DNA of 64,000 nt from JBLZUR01 sp048565625 (GTDB lineage: Bacteria; Pseudomonadota; Alphaproteobacteria; Sphingomonadales; Sphingomonadaceae): the NCBI RefSeq assembly GCF_048565625.1, contig NZ_JBLZUR010000002.1, positions 1,860,001-1,924,000 of the forward strand. The letters run 5' to 3'. Both the position numbers and the translations under genes were made by a program. Shown in pieces: positions 41,181 through 50,307 of the stretch. Position 1 is the first letter of the stretch. Every line of letters starts with the position of its first letter. Under the pieces are notes generated by a model, which saw only the letters and a list, made by a program, of their open reading frames with translations, was not told the DNA's origin and searched no databases.

Positions 41181-42221
41181 TCAGGCCGCAGCCAGTTCGT
41201 CGAACAGCACCGCCTGCTGCGCCGGTGTGGAGCCATGCAGGATTATCGCGTGGGCACCCGCATCGCGATACGCTTCGAGCCGCGCGACGCAACTCTCGAC
41301 CGTGCCGACCGCCGCGCCGTCCGTAATCCAATGCTCCGGCAAGAGGCTTGCCATGGCCGCCATCCGGCTCCGCTTGTCCGAGATCGCGCCCTTCTCGTAC
41401 TCCAGCTTGGCGATATCCGCCTCGACAAGGCGGCGAACCGGCGCCTCATCCCAGCCATTTGCCTTGACCAGCGCGCCCCCGATACCGCCATGCATGAAGT
41501 AGGAGACGGCGCGTGCCTCCACCATGTCGATGCGCTGGCCTTGATCGATGGTGTTCTGCGCGACGATTACCGTGGAGTAGATGACGATACTCTCGGGGTC
41601 CCTCCCTGCTCCCCGCGCGGCTTCCTTGACGATCTCGATCGAGCGTGCGGTTCCTTCCACGGTCAGGAACGGGTGGAGCGCCACGCCGTCGAAATGCGCG
41701 CCCCCGAGCTTCAGGGACTCAGGGGTGATCGCGCCGATGATAATCGGCGGTGGACGATCATAGCTCATCGCGAGCTGCATTTCCGGATAGCTTCCCGCCG
41801 GGCCGTCGTAGCGCACGGTCTCGCCCGCCCATAGCTTCCGCATGATCGCGACGTGATCGGCCATGCCTTCGTAATCGAGGACCCTGATGCCGAGCTTGGG
41901 GAAGTGGGCCGGCACGCCTCGCCCGTAGCCGAGTATGAGGCGGTCGCCGCTCAGCATTTGAAGCGTCTGCGCCATACCGGCCTGAACGAGGGGGTGACGG
42001 GTGGTGTAGTGGGTCATACCCGCCATCAACATCACCCGCTCGGTCGTTGCCGCCAATGCGCCGAGTACCGACGCGGTCTCCTTGCTCTCCCAGCGTTCGG
42101 ACAGGACGATACCGCGATGACCGATCCGCTCGGCATCGGCCGCCTGCCCGATTGCGTCACGCGGGCTAGCGACTTGGCCCGGAAGCACGAAGCTGAAAAG
42201 ATTATCGCGGAGACCTTCCAT
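41181..42221 (-). CDS. LLM-class flavin-dependent (F420-type) oxidoreductase
   Basis: 346-residue luciferase-like TIM-barrel protein. Recognisable parts are AERIGHRGIVLSERW, the GMTHYTTRHPLVQAGMAQTL strand-turn, LILGYGRGVPAHFP and PPPIIIGAITPESLKLGG. Such enzymes use FMNH2 or F420; members close to this pattern are often annotated as F420-dependent, but the cofactor cannot be read off. It is divergent from the NmrA-like gene; a shared motif lies 20 bases upstream of its start. Confidence 0.88.
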   Translation of the reverse strand: MEGLRDNLFSFVLPGQVASPRDAIGQAADAERIGHRGIVLSERWESKETASVLGALAATTERVMLMAGMTHYTTRHPLVQAGMAQTLQMLSGDRLILGYGRGVPAHFPKLGIRVLDYEGMADHVAIMRKLWAGETVRYDGPAGSYPEMQLAMSYDRPPPIIIGAITPESLKLGGAHFDGVALHPFLTVEGTARSIEIVKEAARGAGRDPESIVIYSTVIVAQNTIDQGQRIDMVEARAVSYFMHGGIGGALVKANGWDEAPVRRLVEADIAKLEYEKGAISDKRSRMAAMASLLPEHWITDGAAVGTVESCVARLEAYRDAGAHAIILHGSTPAQQAVLFDELAAA

Positions 42222-42241
42222 TTCTCACCCTCGCCGTAAAG

Positions 42242-42253
42242 CTGACCGTTTGG
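42242..42253. promoter_or_regulatory. shared operator-like motif, site 1
   Basis: CTGACCGTTTGG between the divergent LLM oxidoreductase and NmrA-like genes, followed by TTTACA. Further half-sites (TGACCGATGATCA, and CTGAC-N6-GTCAG) lie at about 42290-42335. Nearly the same 12-mer occurs upstream of the TonB receptor and the SDR gene. Confidence 0.55.
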
Positions 42254-42387
42254 TTTACAGATGCACGCCGAAGCCGCAACTACCGACCGATGACTGACAC
42301 TACGGTCAGGATGGTTGACCGATGATCAGGAAGCTGCAACCCTGACTGTTCATCGGCAAGGCGTGTCCGATGAGGAGGATAATTTCG

Positions 42388-43254
42388 ATGAGCAAGTCCG
42401 TGACCGTCTTCGGTGCAACCGGAACTTCGGGCGGCGGTGCGATGCGCCATCTGCTGAAAGCGGGTTGGAAAGTGCGCGCCGTTACGCGGGACCTGAACAC
42501 GGACAAAGCACGAAGCGCAGCCGCCGCGGGCGCCGAGCCCGTCGCCGCAGACCTGGACGACCTTACCAGCGTACGCAAGGCCATCGAAGGTGCGGACGCG
42601 GTTTATCTCGCCACGCCCTCGCTCGGCAACCGCTGGGACACGGGCCAGGCGCGACAAGGCATCGGCGTAGTCGATGCCGCGGCCGAGGTGGGTGTCGGTC
42701 ATCTCGTCTATCAGTCGGCCCTTGTCGAAGGTGCGCGCGGCGTGCTCAGCGTCGGCTCCAAGCGCGCGATCGAAGAGAGAATTGCCGAACTCGAACTCCC
42801 CTGGACAGTGACCCGCCCCGGCCTCTTCATGGACAATTTCCTCACCTACTTCCCGGTGCAGGAGCAGGACGGCAACCTCGTGATCGCGATGGCTCTCCCG
42901 CCCGAAAAGCCGCAAGGCCTTGTCTCGGCTGAGGATATCGGGCGGGCAGCGGTGGCCGTGCTCGCCGATCCGGCTGCCCATGCCGGTAAGGCTTACGACC
43001 TCGTCGCCGATCTTGTCAAATTTGGCGCCATGGCCGAAATCATCGGCGACGAGGTGGGCCGCCCCGTTACGGCGTCCCCTGTGCCGCTCGATGCGCTGAA
43101 GGAAGGCTGGCCGCAGGGCGTCGGCCTTTACACTTGGCTCAGCACGCGAACGGAGCAGGACAGCACCGACACGCTCACGCGGCTCGTCGGCGAACCGATC
43201 GATTTCAGGCGCTGGGTTCGCGAAAACCTCACCCCGACACTCCGCAAGAACTGA
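42388..43254 (+). CDS. NmrA-like NAD(P)-binding protein
   Basis: 288 residues, atypical SDR of the NmrA/HSCARG type: VFGATGTSGGGAMRHLL is the dinucleotide loop, VYLATPSLGNRWDTGQ and VYQSALVEGARG follow, and there is no YxxxK pair, as expected for the family. It may sense redox state or reduce a small substrate. GAGGAGG precedes ATG 42388. The next gene (GST) begins 2 bases after its stop. Confidence 0.9.
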   Translation: MSKSVTVFGATGTSGGGAMRHLLKAGWKVRAVTRDLNTDKARSAAAAGAEPVAADLDDLTSVRKAIEGADAVYLATPSLGNRWDTGQARQGIGVVDAAAEVGVGHLVYQSALVEGARGVLSVGSKRAIEERIAELELPWTVTRPGLFMDNFLTYFPVQEQDGNLVIAMALPPEKPQGLVSAEDIGRAAVAVLADPAAHAGKAYDLVADLVKFGAMAEIIGDEVGRPVTASPVPLDALKEGWPQGVGLYTWLSTRTEQDSTDTLTRLVGEPIDFRRWVRENLTPTLRKN

Positions 43255-43255
43255 C

Positions 43256-43981
43256 ATGATCACGCTTCATTACGTCGCCACGGCGAACGGTATGAAGATC
43301 GCCATCGCGCTCGAGGAAATGGGCCTCGACTATGAGGTGATCGACTATCCCTTGTTCGAGGGACGTCACCTCACCGCCGAGTTCCGCCGACTGAACCCCA
43401 ATTGCAAGCTGCCGGTCATTGTCGACAATGCACCGGCGGGCGGTGGAGAGCCGGTCACCGTGTTCGAAACCGGCGCCATCCTCCTCTACCTTGCCGAAAA
43501 GACCGGCCGCTTCCTGCCGGCAGGCGGATCTGCGCGGTGGCAAACGATCGAATGGCTGGTCTGGCAGGTCGCCGGCCATGGGCCGATGAACGGCCAGGCC
43601 CATCATTTCGTCCGATACGCGCCCGAGGGTCAGGACTATGGTGTCGAGCGCTATCGACGGGAGGTGGTGCGCCTGCTCAATGTGCTGGAATACCGGCTGA
43701 ATGAAAGCGCGTGGCTTGGCGGCACCGAGTACACGATCGCCGATATGGCAACTTGGCACTGGACTTGGGCGAGTCCCCTCCTCGGCATCGACATGGCCGA
43801 CTTCCCCGCCGTCGCGCGCTGGATCGAAGCGGTTGGCCGGCGTCCGGCCGTTATCCGCGCCACCACCAACCCCGCGACCGCTCTACCCGTCGGCAACACG
43901 CAGCTCCGAGCCAAGCTTTCCGTCGAGCAATGGTCCAACATGTTCGGCGACAACATGCATCGCGCCGCAACGCTCTCGTGA
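43256..43981 (+). CDS. glutathione S-transferase, Nu-class (YfcG/YghU)-like
   Basis: 241 residues: thioredoxin-fold domain with LNPNCKLPVIVD and FETGAILLYLAEKTGRFLP (glutathione site), then a helical domain with the hallmark WLVWQVAGHGPMNGQAHHF and YTIADMATWHW. Nu-class-like enzymes act as glutathione-dependent reductases of disulfides or peroxides. It sits between NmrA-like and MDR genes in one plus-strand operon. Confidence 0.92.
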   Translation: MITLHYVATANGMKIAIALEEMGLDYEVIDYPLFEGRHLTAEFRRLNPNCKLPVIVDNAPAGGGEPVTVFETGAILLYLAEKTGRFLPAGGSARWQTIEWLVWQVAGHGPMNGQAHHFVRYAPEGQDYGVERYRREVVRLLNVLEYRLNESAWLGGTEYTIADMATWHWTWASPLLGIDMADFPAVARWIEAVGRRPAVIRATTNPATALPVGNTQLRAKLSVEQWSNMFGDNMHRAATLS

Positions 43982-44003
43982 TTCGGCAACAAGAAGGTCA
44001 CCG

Positions 44004-45005
44004 ATGTCGAACCGCCGTGTCCTGCTCCGTTCCCGTCCCACCGGCGTCGCCCAGGCCGAAGACTTCGAGATCGATGAACAGCCCGTTCCTGTACCGGGGG
44101 ACGGCGAGATCCTGATCCGCAATCACGTCCTCTCGGTCGAGCCGGCGATGCGCGGATGGATCGCGGATGCTGGCAATTACGCGCAGCCGGTGCCGATCGG
44201 GTCGGTGATGCGCGCGCTTGCCACCGGAGAGGTCGTGTCCTCGAACGACCCGGTCTACGCGGTCGGCGATCTCGTGACCGGCTGGTTCGGCTGGCAGGAC
44301 TACGCACTCGTCTCGGCGGGAGCGATCGTCCGCAAGATCGCGGAACGGGACCTGCCTTCCTCGCTCTCGCTCGGCGTTCTCGGCATCAACGGCGTCACGG
44401 CCTATCTGGCGCTCACTGGCATCGGCCAACCTCGCGCCGGTGAGACGGTGGTCGTCTCGACCGCCGCCGGCGCGGTGGGGTCGGCGGCTGGGCAGATCGC
44501 CCGCATCTTGGGCTGTCGCGCGATCGGCATCACCAAGGGGGAGGCGAAAAGACGCCTTTGCACCGAGACCTTCGGCTTCGAAGCGGCGATCGACTATGCC
44601 GAAGACGACATCGGCGGGCGCCTGGCAGAGCTTTGCCCGTCCGGCATCGACATCTATTACGACAACACCGCCGGCGCGATCAGCGACGCGGTCTACCGCC
44701 ATCTCGCAAACCGCGCGCGGGTGGTGGTCTGCGGAACCGCCGCCATCCAGAGCTGGGCGGACTGGCCCACCGGCCCGCGCGTCGAACGCCACCTCCTGGT
44801 GAAGCGCGCGCGCATGGAAGGCTTCGTCATTTTCGATCACATGGATCGATACGAAGAGGCGGTGGCGCAATTGGCGACCTGGGTACGCGAGCGAAAGCTC
44901 AGCTATCGCGAGGAGATACTCGACGGCATCGAGGCGTGCCCGGACGCCCTGGCCGGCCTTTATCGCGGCGAGAATCTGGGCAAGCGCCTGATCCGTCTCG
45001 TCTGA
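44004..45005 (+). CDS. zinc-free MDR NADP-dependent oxidoreductase
   Basis: 333 residues of the leukotriene B4 dehydrogenase/CurA-like branch of the MDR superfamily: LSVEPAMRGWI near the N-terminus, GINGVTAYLAL, VVSTAAGAVGSAAGQIA for NADPH, and YYDNTAGAISDAV. No zinc-ligand cysteines are present. Such enzymes reduce activated double bonds in enones. It follows the GST by 22 bases. Confidence 0.92.
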   Translation: MSNRRVLLRSRPTGVAQAEDFEIDEQPVPVPGDGEILIRNHVLSVEPAMRGWIADAGNYAQPVPIGSVMRALATGEVVSSNDPVYAVGDLVTGWFGWQDYALVSAGAIVRKIAERDLPSSLSLGVLGINGVTAYLALTGIGQPRAGETVVVSTAAGAVGSAAGQIARILGCRAIGITKGEAKRRLCTETFGFEAAIDYAEDDIGGRLAELCPSGIDIYYDNTAGAISDAVYRHLANRARVVVCGTAAIQSWADWPTGPRVERHLLVKRARMEGFVIFDHMDRYEEAVAQLATWVRERKLSYREEILDGIEACPDALAGLYRGENLGKRLIRLV

Positions 45006-45023
45006 CCTGCAAGTTGCGGCGGA

Positions 45024-45740
45024 TCAGGTTGCGATGACGTGCTGCATCAGCCCTTCCCAGGGGAAGAGCGACACACCTTTTTCGTTGCGCTCATATCCGG
45101 TGTCGATCGCCTCACCCTTCGCATAAGCGGCGCGCACTGCCGGCCGCGCGGCGATCGCATCTCGCCAGCGGCGCACGTTCGGATAAGCATCGATGCCGTC
45201 CTGCGGCTCGAGATAAGCCACCCAGGGGAACGTCGCCATGTCGGCGATCGAGTAATCACCGCAGAGATAAGCGCGATCGGCCAGACGATCGTCCATCGTC
45301 CGCCACAGCTTTGCGAACATCGTGTCGTATCGGCTCATCGCATAGCTGTTGTCGAAGTGCGGGGCGATCTTCGGCGCGAACATGCGGAAATGCCAGGTCT
45401 GCCCGCCGATCGGCCCGATGCCGCCAACTTGCCAGAACAGCCATTGCATTACGTCTGAGCGCTGTCGCATCGTGCTGGGCAGGAACCTCCCGGTTTTCTC
45501 GCCCAGATACTGCAGGATCGCACCGGATTCGACGACCGTATATGGTCCCTGACCGTCCGCTGGACTGTGGTCGACAATGACCGGCACCTTACCCGTCACG
45601 CCGCCGCCCAGCTTGGCGGGATCGTGGTGCTGGCCTTGGCTCAGGTCGACCGGAACAAGCCGATGAGGCAGTTCCATCTCTTCCAGAGCGATCGATACCT
45701 TGTAGACGTTGGGGCTGGTCGCGAAGAACAGGTCGATCAT
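45024..45740 (-). CDS. glutathione S-transferase, Nu-class (YfcG)-like, second copy
   Basis: 238 residues with the same layout as the GST at 43.3 kb but clearly diverged: TGKVPVIVDHSPAD, ESGAILQYLGEKTGRFLP and WLFWQVGGIGPIGGQTWHF. GAGGTAG precedes the ATG. It lies downstream of the TonB receptor on the same strand, with a hairpin between, and converges on the MDR gene. Confidence 0.92.
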   Translation of the reverse strand: MIDLFFATSPNVYKVSIALEEMELPHRLVPVDLSQGQHHDPAKLGGGVTGKVPVIVDHSPADGQGPYTVVESGAILQYLGEKTGRFLPSTMRQRSDVMQWLFWQVGGIGPIGGQTWHFRMFAPKIAPHFDNSYAMSRYDTMFAKLWRTMDDRLADRAYLCGDYSIADMATFPWVAYLEPQDGIDAYPNVRRWRDAIAARPAVRAAYAKGEAIDTGYERNEKGVSLFPWEGLMQHVIAT

Positions 45741-45766
45741 CTTCTACCTCATTGTTCGAAAACGAT

Positions 45767-45798
45767 GCGGGCGCGGCAGCCCTCGCCACCGCGCCCGC
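45767..45798 (-). terminator. hairpin between TonB receptor and GST
   Basis: GCGGGCGCGG (45767-45776) and CCGCGCCCGC (45789-45798) form a perfect 10-bp stem with a 12-base loop. The T-run (ATTTTCTTCTTT) is on the plus-strand side; on the minus strand only ATCGTTTTC follows, so it may attenuate rather than fully stop receptor transcription. Confidence 0.55.
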
Positions 45799-45821
45799 AT
45801 TTTCTTCTTTGGAGATCCGCC

Positions 45822-48359
45822 TTAGAACTGAAGGCCGAGGGTCACGCCGTATTCCGAAGGCCGGCCACTGTAGCGGACAACCGTGTCATACGCCTGGACT
45901 GCATTGGTCCAGTAGTACTTGTTGAAGATGTTCTTGCCCCACACAGAGACACGCCAGGACTCATCCGCCGCTCCGAAGCCGAGATTGGCGTTGACCAAGG
46001 CGCGCGCGTTGATCCGGAACAGGTCCGGATCCACCCCGAAGGTGGTCAGAACACCCGCGGACTTGGTCTGTCCGTTCACGCCGGCACCCACAAAACCCTT
46101 CAGGTCGTCGCTGAGCGGGAAGCCATAATCCGCACGCAGCGTGTACTGCAGCTTCGGCGAGAACGGCAGGCGAACGCCCTTGAACGATTCCGTGACCGCG
46201 ACGCGGAGACCCGTAGCCGGGTCCACCGCGGCGCCCACGACGCCGTCATATTTGCTGACCTTGGCGTCGAGATAGGTCGCGGCACCCGTGAGCACCAGAC
46301 CACGCACCGGACGCGCCGTGATCTCGATCTCGGCCCCCTTGATCTTCGACTTCGGCACATTGACCAGCCTGTCGAGCGCACCGAAGATCGGATCGACGAA
46401 CTTCGCACGAAGCTGTTTGTCGCGATAGTCGTAGTAGAAAGCGGCACCGTTGATCGACAGCTTGCGGTCCATCAGCTGCAGCTTGAACCCGGCCTCGTAG
46501 TCGAGGATCGATTCCTGCGTCACCGCTTCATAGGCGTCGTAGATCGCGCCGGAGAGATGCGGGAAGCTCCCCGCCTTGTAGCCCTTGGAGACGTTGACGT
46601 AGAGCAATGCCTCTGGAACCGGCTCATAGTCGATGCCGACGCTCCACGACGTGCTGTCCTCGTTCAGCTTGCCGTTGAAAAGACCGGGCTTCAGGTAAGT
46701 GCTGGAGTCGACAGGTGTGCCGTCGGCGTTGACGCGGTTATCGATGATGATCGAACCGAACTGCGGAATGACCGGCACGTTGCCTGCGCCATAGATCGCC
46801 GGATAGGTCAGGTTGAAGAACTGAGCGTAGGTGAGGCTCTGCTGCCCGCCGAACGTGATCTGATCTGAGATATCGAAGCGCCGATTGTCGCCATTGAACG
46901 CCGTGAAATCGCGCTTCGCCTTCGTCTGGCGGATACCACCCTTGAGCTTGATCTGCTCGGTCACGTCATACTCGATATTGGCGAACGCGGCGTAGTTCCG
47001 CATCTTGCTGTCGGTCTCGTAAGCCGCTCCAGTGAAGCCGTTCACGTAGGTCGACGACGTGTCCGTGAAACGAAGGAAGGTAAGCTCGTTGACCGTCGTC
47101 CGCTCGTAATTGGCGCCGACAACCCAACGCAGCGGCTTCGACACGTCGCCGGCGATGCGAAGTTCCTGGGTGAACGACTTGATGTGACCCTCGTCCAACG
47201 GAAGATCGAGGTCGCGCAGAGCGGTGCCGCCGCCCTCGGTCGCATTCTCGAACTTCATGTCCGAATAGCCGGAGATCGACGTGATCGTCGCGAAATCGAG
47301 ATCATAGTCGGCGCGCAGGCTCGCCTGCTTGAAGCGATTGTTGGAATAGGGCCGATCGCCCGGCGTCCAGTCCGCAGCGCGGGCATTGCTGGGCGCGTTG
47401 GGGTACGTCGCCTGCGGGAACGGAACCGGCGCGGTGCCACCGGCCGGGATGCCCGACACGTCGTTCTGTGGCGTATAGCCGATACGCTGCGGTGCCTGCG
47501 GGTCGTTCTGGTCACGCCAGGCATTGAGGTTCAGCTCGAAGCTCAGCCTGTCCGTCGGCTTCCAGTCGAGGAGGAAGCGGCCTGCGATATTGTCCTGCTT
47601 GCCCAGCTTGTCGTCGCGCGTGTAGCTCCGCTGCCATTCGTCGCCGTTCACCGCCTTCACGGCCAGACGCGCGCTCAGCGTATCGGTGATCGGCCCGCTG
47701 ATGAAAGCCGCGACGTCAAAGGTGTTGAACCGGCCGTAGCTCAGCTCCGCGCCTGCCTTGAATTCCTTGGTCGGCTTGGCAGCAACAAAGTTGATGGCGC
47801 CGCCGGTGGCGTTGTTGCCGAACAGGGTGCCCTGCGGTCCCTTCAGCACCTCGACGCGCTCAAGATCGAACGCCGTCATGGCGGACATGATCGGCAGCGA
47901 GAGTGGCACCTGGTCCAAATAGAGGCTGACGTCAGGATAGGCGTTCAGCGAGCTTTCGTAGAAGCCGACGCCACGGATGGTGTAGACGGGGGTCGCGTTC
48001 GGCGTCGGCGCGAAGGTCATGCCCGGCGTCACCTGGGCGAGGTCCGCGACCGTCACGATGCGCTGCGTGGCGAGCTGCTCCGCGCCGACAGCGGTGATCG
48101 ACAGGCCGACCTTGCTGAGATTCTGTTCGCGCTTGTTCGCGGTGACGACGATGTCGCCTTCGGAGAACGTGTCTGCCGCCGGCGCGCCGCTCGCGCCCGC
48201 CACTCCGGCGGACACGGCTTCGGGCTCACCGCCGCCTGCCGGGGTTCCGGCCGGTGCGCCGGTACCCGACCCGCCACTCGTCTGCGCACCCGCCGCAGAC
48301 GCGATGAGCAGCGCCGCGAGCGAGGTTCCGAGCGTGAACGTAAGACGTGACGTCATCAT
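45822..48359 (-). CDS. TonB-dependent outer-membrane receptor
   Basis: 845 residues: signal peptide ending ASAAGAQ, a glycine/alanine-rich spacer, TonB box DIVVTANKREQNLSKV, plug domain with YTIRGVGFYESS and LKGPQGTLFGNNATGGAINFV, then a 22-strand barrel ending GVTLGLQF. Ligand unknown; neighbours suggest uptake of an aromatic or xenobiotic compound. A shared operator-like motif lies 60 bases upstream of the start. Confidence 0.95.
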   Translation of the reverse strand: MMTSRLTFTLGTSLAALLIASAAGAQTSGGSGTGAPAGTPAGGGEPEAVSAGVAGASGAPAADTFSEGDIVVTANKREQNLSKVGLSITAVGAEQLATQRIVTVADLAQVTPGMTFAPTPNATPVYTIRGVGFYESSLNAYPDVSLYLDQVPLSLPIMSAMTAFDLERVEVLKGPQGTLFGNNATGGAINFVAAKPTKEFKAGAELSYGRFNTFDVAAFISGPITDTLSARLAVKAVNGDEWQRSYTRDDKLGKQDNIAGRFLLDWKPTDRLSFELNLNAWRDQNDPQAPQRIGYTPQNDVSGIPAGGTAPVPFPQATYPNAPSNARAADWTPGDRPYSNNRFKQASLRADYDLDFATITSISGYSDMKFENATEGGGTALRDLDLPLDEGHIKSFTQELRIAGDVSKPLRWVVGANYERTTVNELTFLRFTDTSSTYVNGFTGAAYETDSKMRNYAAFANIEYDVTEQIKLKGGIRQTKAKRDFTAFNGDNRRFDISDQITFGGQQSLTYAQFFNLTYPAIYGAGNVPVIPQFGSIIIDNRVNADGTPVDSSTYLKPGLFNGKLNEDSTSWSVGIDYEPVPEALLYVNVSKGYKAGSFPHLSGAIYDAYEAVTQESILDYEAGFKLQLMDRKLSINGAAFYYDYRDKQLRAKFVDPIFGALDRLVNVPKSKIKGAEIEITARPVRGLVLTGAATYLDAKVSKYDGVVGAAVDPATGLRVAVTESFKGVRLPFSPKLQYTLRADYGFPLSDDLKGFVGAGVNGQTKSAGVLTTFGVDPDLFRINARALVNANLGFGAADESWRVSVWGKNIFNKYYWTNAVQAYDTVVRYSGRPSEYGVTLGLQF

Positions 48360-48418
48360 GCAATCCCCTCCTGGTAAGACGGCGTGAAGCCGTTTCTTAT
48401 CTCAGGAGCTACTTCAGA

Positions 48419-48430
48419 CTGACCGGTTGG
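48419..48430. promoter_or_regulatory. shared operator-like motif, site 2
   Basis: CTGACCGGTTGG about 60 bases upstream of the TonB receptor start, differing at one position from site 1. The flank reads TGACCGGTTGGACA, an imperfect palindrome. Confidence 0.5.
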
Positions 48431-48567
48431 ACAATAGCAGATCGGCTTCCTCTAGAAAGAAAAGCGCAGCACTCCATCGATTAGCTGATCGTGTGGCCAG
48501 TTTGCCACGTTGGACGACCCGATGATGATCGGGCGGGTGGCGGCTTCAACAGCGCCGCCGGATCGCT

Positions 48568-49074
48568 TCAAACAGCTGCACTCGCTGGTTTGGCGAGCAG
48601 ACTCTCAAGCTCCGGCACTTCCGCCGGATCCGGCTCGAAGCCGGCCACCTTGCTCCACGCGCGCGCCAGATCGGTCGATGGCTTCGACTTCTCGATCACG
48701 ATCCGCATCAACGCCTCGGCGCGATCGCCTTGAGCGTCGTTCACCTCCGCGCTCACCTCCGTCAGAATTGCCTGGCGAGCTGCAGTCAGCGCCCGCGGCT
48801 CCGGACAAACCTTGGCGAGCAGCGCCTCGCCGTGCGTGATCGATCTCGCCAGCCGGTCGGAAGCAACCGCCTTCGCAAGCGCCACGGCGTCGGAAAGATC
48901 CTGCCACTCTCGGGCAGCGGCGTAAGGCAGCCTCGCGCGCACCATTGCCAAGGTAGCAATGGACAGGCCGAGCTGTTCGACAGCCATGCGCTGCGCCGGC
49001 TCGATCGCTGGCATCACCGTGTCGCGCAAGGCCTTCAGGACCACCTGAAGCTGAAGGTCGAGGTCGGGGATCAT
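48568..49074 (-). CDS. helical protein paired with APH-type phosphotransferase
   Basis: 168 residues, almost wholly helical, no signal peptide. I do not recognise a named family. Its start overlaps the end of the upstream phosphotransferase by 4 bases (49071-49074), a sign of coupled translation and possibly of a complex. Segments that might be diagnostic are LQVVLKALRDTVMPAIEPAQRMAVEQ and ARAWSKVAGFEPDPAEVP. Confidence 0.75.
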   Translation of the reverse strand: MIPDLDLQLQVVLKALRDTVMPAIEPAQRMAVEQLGLSIATLAMVRARLPYAAAREWQDLSDAVALAKAVASDRLARSITHGEALLAKVCPEPRALTAARQAILTEVSAEVNDAQGDRAEALMRIVIEKSKPSTDLARAWSKVAGFEPDPAEVPELESLLAKPASAAV

Positions 49075-50285
49075 CGTACCACCTCCGCCAGCGAGTCGCG
49101 CAGCTTGCCGGCGATCACATTGCCGATCATCGACAGCCAGCCGACGACCACGTCCTGATGCGTCTTGCCGCCGCGTGCCACGCGCGCGGCAGTGGCGAGC
49201 ATGTGGACGCAGGACACGAAATCGTTGAAGATCCGGTAGTACCGCAGTCGCACCGGATCGACCGGCAGCCCCGATGCGGCCTCATACCGGCGATAGAACT
49301 CGTCCACGGGCACGAGACCCGAAGCGAGGAAGGTGCGGCCGTCCTCGTGGTAGTGACCGAAATGCGCGCCCGTTGTCCAGGTCAGGTCCTGATGCCGGTC
49401 GCCCAGTACCGCCAGTTCCCAGTCGAGCCACGCCGTGATCTTCTGGCTCGCCTCGTCGTACAGGAAATTGCCCGCGCGATAGTCTCCGTGGACCAGCGAG
49501 ACATGGTCGAGCGGCGGCGCATTGGCGATCAGCCAGCGCGCGGCGACGTCCACCAACGGCACGTCCTCCGGCCGGTCCTCATCCCAGACGCGGCGCCACC
49601 ATGCGATCTGCCGCAACACGCTTTCGTTCGATCCGACGACGGCGGGCGCGAAGCTCTTCAGTTCCGCCAAACGGTCCGCCGACACCGTATGGATCGCGGC
49701 AAGATCATCGATGAACTGGGTGGCGAGCACCTGCCGCAGCTCGGGACCGAAGTTGGTGCCGATGCCGGTCACCTGCGTCGACGGACGCGTCGAGGGCTTG
49801 GTCGTTCCCTGGGCGAAGCCGTAGACGAGTGCCGGATGCGGCAGATGTTTGCCTTCTTCATCCACCCAGTGACAGGGCGGCACCGGCACCACTCCGGTCA
49901 TCAGCTGGATCGCCTCGAACTCGCGCAGGCGGCTTGTTTCCACAATCGCCTCGGGCGGTTCCATACGCAGGACCATCGGCTCGGTCCGCTCCGGGCCTGA
50001 ACCGTCCGGCCCGCGCCAGTTGAGATCGAACGCCATCTGAAGCTTCGAAGCACCGCCGGAGAGCCATCGGGCATTGGCGATGGTGAAGTCCGCGCCGCTC
50101 TCCGCCGCGATAAGGCTCGATACACCGTCGACCAGACGCTCCAGCGGGACCGGCACGTATTCAGGTCCGGCGCGCCCCTTCAGCTTGCGGGTCAGGACGC
50201 GATCGATTTCCGGCTCGACCTGATAGGTGGATCGCACGCGTTCGATGAACGCTGCATCCGGTGCACCGCGTGGATCGGTGAGCAT
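49071..50285 (-). CDS. aminoglycoside-phosphotransferase-fold (ACAD10-like) kinase
   Basis: 404 residues of the APH kinase fold: LSGGASKLQMAFDL at the nucleotide loop, catalytic loop SLVHGDYRAGNFLYDEA (HGDxxxxN), and AWLDWELAVLGDRHQDLTW (metal-binding DWE). In degradation clusters such proteins phosphorylate hydroxyacyl-CoA or alcohol intermediates, as ACAD10/11-linked kinases do; this role is inferred. It follows the SDR gene by 22 bases. Confidence 0.88.
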   Translation of the reverse strand: MLTDPRGAPDAAFIERVRSTYQVEPEIDRVLTRKLKGRAGPEYVPVPLERLVDGVSSLIAAESGADFTIANARWLSGGASKLQMAFDLNWRGPDGSGPERTEPMVLRMEPPEAIVETSRLREFEAIQLMTGVVPVPPCHWVDEEGKHLPHPALVYGFAQGTTKPSTRPSTQVTGIGTNFGPELRQVLATQFIDDLAAIHTVSADRLAELKSFAPAVVGSNESVLRQIAWWRRVWDEDRPEDVPLVDVAARWLIANAPPLDHVSLVHGDYRAGNFLYDEASQKITAWLDWELAVLGDRHQDLTWTTGAHFGHYHEDGRTFLASGLVPVDEFYRRYEAASGLPVDPVRLRYYRIFNDFVSCVHMLATAARVARGGKTHQDVVVGWLSMIGNVIAGKLRDSLAEVVR

Positions 50286-50307
50286 CGGCAGTACTCCGGT
50301 GAGAGGA

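Noticed and set aside
43256..45740. Assigning the two GSTs as LigE/LigF beta-etherases
   Set aside because: Their W..WQV.G.GP..GQ..HF motif fits Nu-class (YfcG/YghU) enzymes better, and no LigD-type partner can be shown.
47184..48350. Plus-strand frame of 388 codons
   Set aside because: Antisense to the TonB receptor plug region.
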